A program made the position numbers and the translations under genes. A DNA stretch of 64,000 nucleotides from a virus, in IMG/VR virus record IMGVR_UViG_3300010885_036069, positions 1-64,000 of that record. One strand, written 5' to 3'. Below the pieces are notes generated by a model. It was not told where the DNA came from. It was given only the letters and a program-made list of their open reading frames with translations, and made no database searches. Shown here one piece after another: positions 62,453 through 64,000 of the stretch. Numbering within the stretch: the first letter of the stretch is position 1; every line of letters starts with the position of its first letter.

Positions 62453-62669
62453 TGTACTTTTTCCTCATGGGTTCAAGGGCAGCGTTAATTTCCAAAGCAC
62501 GCTCTTCACTAATGCCTAGTGCTTCAAGTGCAGGATTCTTTGGATCAATTATTTTCATAATGTCATCAAAGGTGATGTCGTCAACTGGGACATACTCAGG
62601 ACTGTCGTCCTCGTACTCCTTATTTGGTTGACGAACCTTGAGTCGTGGCGCTCGGGATTTCTTGCTCAT
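62427..62669 (-). CDS. Small acidic-basic protein
   Basis: 80 aa: basic start (MSKKSRAPRLKVRQPNKEYE), acidic centre (PVDDITFDDIMKIIDP), helical end. It overlaps the large upstream gene stop by 4 bases. Between that protein and the capsid gene, a scaffold-like role is possible. Confidence 0.58.
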   Translation of the reverse strand: MSKKSRAPRLKVRQPNKEYEDDSPEYVPVDDITFDDIMKIIDPKNPALEALGISEERALEINAALEPMRKKYNAKIAKKA

Positions 62670-64000
62670 TTGAGAGTTGCTCCTGATAATGCTCCGGATG
62701 CTGAGTCTAGACCTTCACCGAAGGGGGCGCGTCTGTGAGCAACCCAGAGAATCGCCTGCAACTGAGGAAGGTCAAGAACATCAAGGGCTTTCAGGCCACG
62801 CTTTTCTCGAGCTTTGTTGATGACCTCAAGTCGCTCATTAAACCGTTCAAGGGTCTGCTTAAGCGCAATTTGAAAGATCGGATAGGTTCCAACCGTTCCT
62901 TCTGAAACCGAAGTTGGATTTTCAAAGATCGTCTTTCCGGCTTCTCCAGTGATCTTTTTCCCCGTGCCGATGCTTGACATGTGGACATCAATTGTTGTGT
63001 CTCGGCTTTCAAACGGGAACATGATGTTGTTATAGAAAGATCTAACTTTATGCTTTCCGCCAAGAGCGGAGTCAAGATAATTCGGAGATACATCTTCAGC
63101 CGCTAGTGAAAGAGCCTTCCGGAGATTGTCCCAGGACTGCCACTGGACCGCCTCGTATACGGGTTCACCTTCAAGGATAGTTTTTTCGGTATTCAGGATT
63201 ACCTGATTGGGTCGCCAATCTTTGCCCTCATGATCAATCGTGAGTTGCGATCCGTATCCACGAAGACCAAGAGCGAGTACATCAAGTCCCTTCTCGTCAG
63301 ATAGGAGTTCCTTTACGCTCTTACCCTTGAAACTGCTGGCATCCACATCTAGGAACTTAGGAAGATTTGCCGTATTTCCGGAGGCGTATTCCTTCATCTT
63401 CGTTGTGTAATCGGCAACTCTCATCGCATCAACGAGGGCGATGAACTCATCGTCAATGACTCTGTTCTGATCAATGAAGTCAGTCACCCACTTGGCCTGC
63501 CATACATTTTGATCCCAAGAACGACTTGGGGAGAGAACTGCCATCATTCCAGCAGCCTGCCAAGACTCAATTCCTAGTGTCTTGGCCATATCATCAATCA
63601 TCTTGCGAGCCTCGGGATACCAAGTAAGTCCATCTTCTAGGTCTTGTTCGGTAACAGACTCAAGAAGGGCATCAAATCTTGCTGCAATGTCGTCTACATT
63701 ACCGACATCTTTCCCGTAGGTCTTGTTGAGGATTTCAGTCAATTTGTCAATGTGTTCTTGACTGATCCTGTCAACGGCAAATTCATCAAATCCGTCAGTT
63801 TTTGGCTTGTTGTCACGAATCTGAACTCTAGGTTCTTGCTGAATTTGCTCAATTTCTCTATCGCTAGAGGCGATGCGATTAATCTCACGGAGTTCAAAGG
63901 TGAGGTCGGCATATTCGCCACCAGTACCACCGCTGCCTAGAAATGCGGTGTCCATTTTCCCAGCCTCTAGGTCATCAAGATTTGTGATTGCAATTTGATC
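62666..64000 (-). CDS. Large protein cut at right edge (helical DUF7178-like domain)
   Basis: The frame is open to base 64000 beyond the ATG at 63955, so the start lies outside. At least 444 aa are visible. LTWYPEARKMIDDMAKTLGI, MMAVLSPSRSWDQNVWQAKW and KHKVRSFYNNIMFPFESRDT, then TIDVHM look like a phage domain (DUF7178-like) with glycosylase-type helices. Its place just upstream of the capsid gene suggests a portal- or MuF-linked head protein with an attached enzymatic domain. Confidence 0.55.
   Translation of the reverse strand, partial: DQIAITNLDDLEAGKMDTAFLGSGGTGGEYADLTFELREINRIASSDREIEQIQQEPRVQIRDNKPKTDGFDEFAVDRISQEHIDKLTEILNKTYGKDVGNVDDIAARFDALLESVTEQDLEDGLTWYPEARKMIDDMAKTLGIESWQAAGMMAVLSPSRSWDQNVWQAKWVTDFIDQNRVIDDEFIALVDAMRVADYTTKMKEYASGNTANLPKFLDVDASSFKGKSVKELLSDEKGLDVLALGLRGYGSQLTIDHEGKDWRPNQVILNTEKTILEGEPVYEAVQWQSWDNLRKALSLAAEDVSPNYLDSALGGKHKVRSFYNNIMFPFESRDTTIDVHMSSIGTGKKITGEAGKTIFENPTSVSEGTVGTYPIFQIALKQTLERFNERLEVINKAREKRGLKALDVLDLPQLQAILWVAHRRAPFGEGLDSASGALSGATLK

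Overview
The window reads as one piece of a large tailed bacteriophage genome whose host is an actinobacterium. Phage signs are an HK97-type major capsid protein (60797-62140), an endolysin, a primase-helicase, SSB, and dense small genes with 4-base start/stop overlaps. Actinobacterial signs are two WhiB-like Fe-S proteins, an Rpf-type transglycosylase, a DUF3039 protein, DnaA boxes of both the TTGTCCACA and TTATCCACA type, and many genes that look leaderless. Both ends are open: a cytosine-5 methyltransferase is cut at the left edge and a large protein is cut at the right edge. No terminase large subunit, portal, tail gene, DNA polymerase, tRNA gene or integrase was recognised here.

Layout. 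1-2.3 kb: a C5 methyltransferase split inside its target-recognition region, a duplicated methyltransferase C-terminus and a WhiB gene, running rightward. 2.4-7 kb: ribbon-helix-helix regulators around a divergent operator region, then a leftward replication operon (helicase-loader-like protein, TTG-started partner, primase-helicase, HTH protein). 7-7.8 kb: a non-coding, highly structured stretch. 7.8-27 kb: about fifty mostly tiny, mostly unknown genes in leftward runs broken by short rightward genes, including a MoxR ATPase/VWA pair. 27-39 kb: SNF2 helicase, two deaminase-fold proteins, HNH endonuclease, DUF932 protein, amidase endolysin, SSB, second WhiB, and two paralogous HTH/repeat proteins. 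39.4-39.7 kb: a cluster of eleven exact DnaA boxes, the best origin candidate. 39.8-53 kb: a histone-deacetylase-like amidohydrolase followed by a modular array of very large repeated-domain proteins, the last ending in an ADP-ribosyltransferase-like domain. 53-60.7 kb: membrane protein, Rpf-like transglycosylase, DNA amino-methyltransferase, class II ribonucleotide reductase, PhyH dioxygenase, SAM methyltransferase. 60.7-64 kb: capsid gene, two small genes and the cut-off large protein, leftward.

The most striking feature is regulatory. Most transcription units between 9 and 25.3 kb start with the same cassette: a CACAYTT box, a GTGCGTT box about 10 bases on, a -10-like hexamer, and often a hairpin whose stem changes from copy to copy while its 5-base loop stays A-rich (AAATA, AAGTG, AAGTA), followed by an AGAAAGG ribosome binding site. 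I count 27 copies, several in back-to-back pairs. A second class (TGTCACACCC, 10-base gap, YATACT; ten copies) is interleaved with it. Transcript ends in the same region carry a third repeat, GC-rich arms AGYCCCGC and GCGGGRCT, often containing DnaA-box-like sequence. Many other genes appear leaderless, with a -10 hexamer 6-7 bases before the start codon.

Together the replication operon, SSB, origin cluster, ribonucleotide reductase and deaminases make a DNA-synthesis programme. Three sets of methyltransferase genes, an Nmad1 (DUF1599) protein and a PhyH enzyme suggest modified DNA or nucleotides. The small-gene region is probably a co-regulated host-interaction programme run from the repeated promoter cassette. 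All functions come from reading motifs by eye; no database search was possible.
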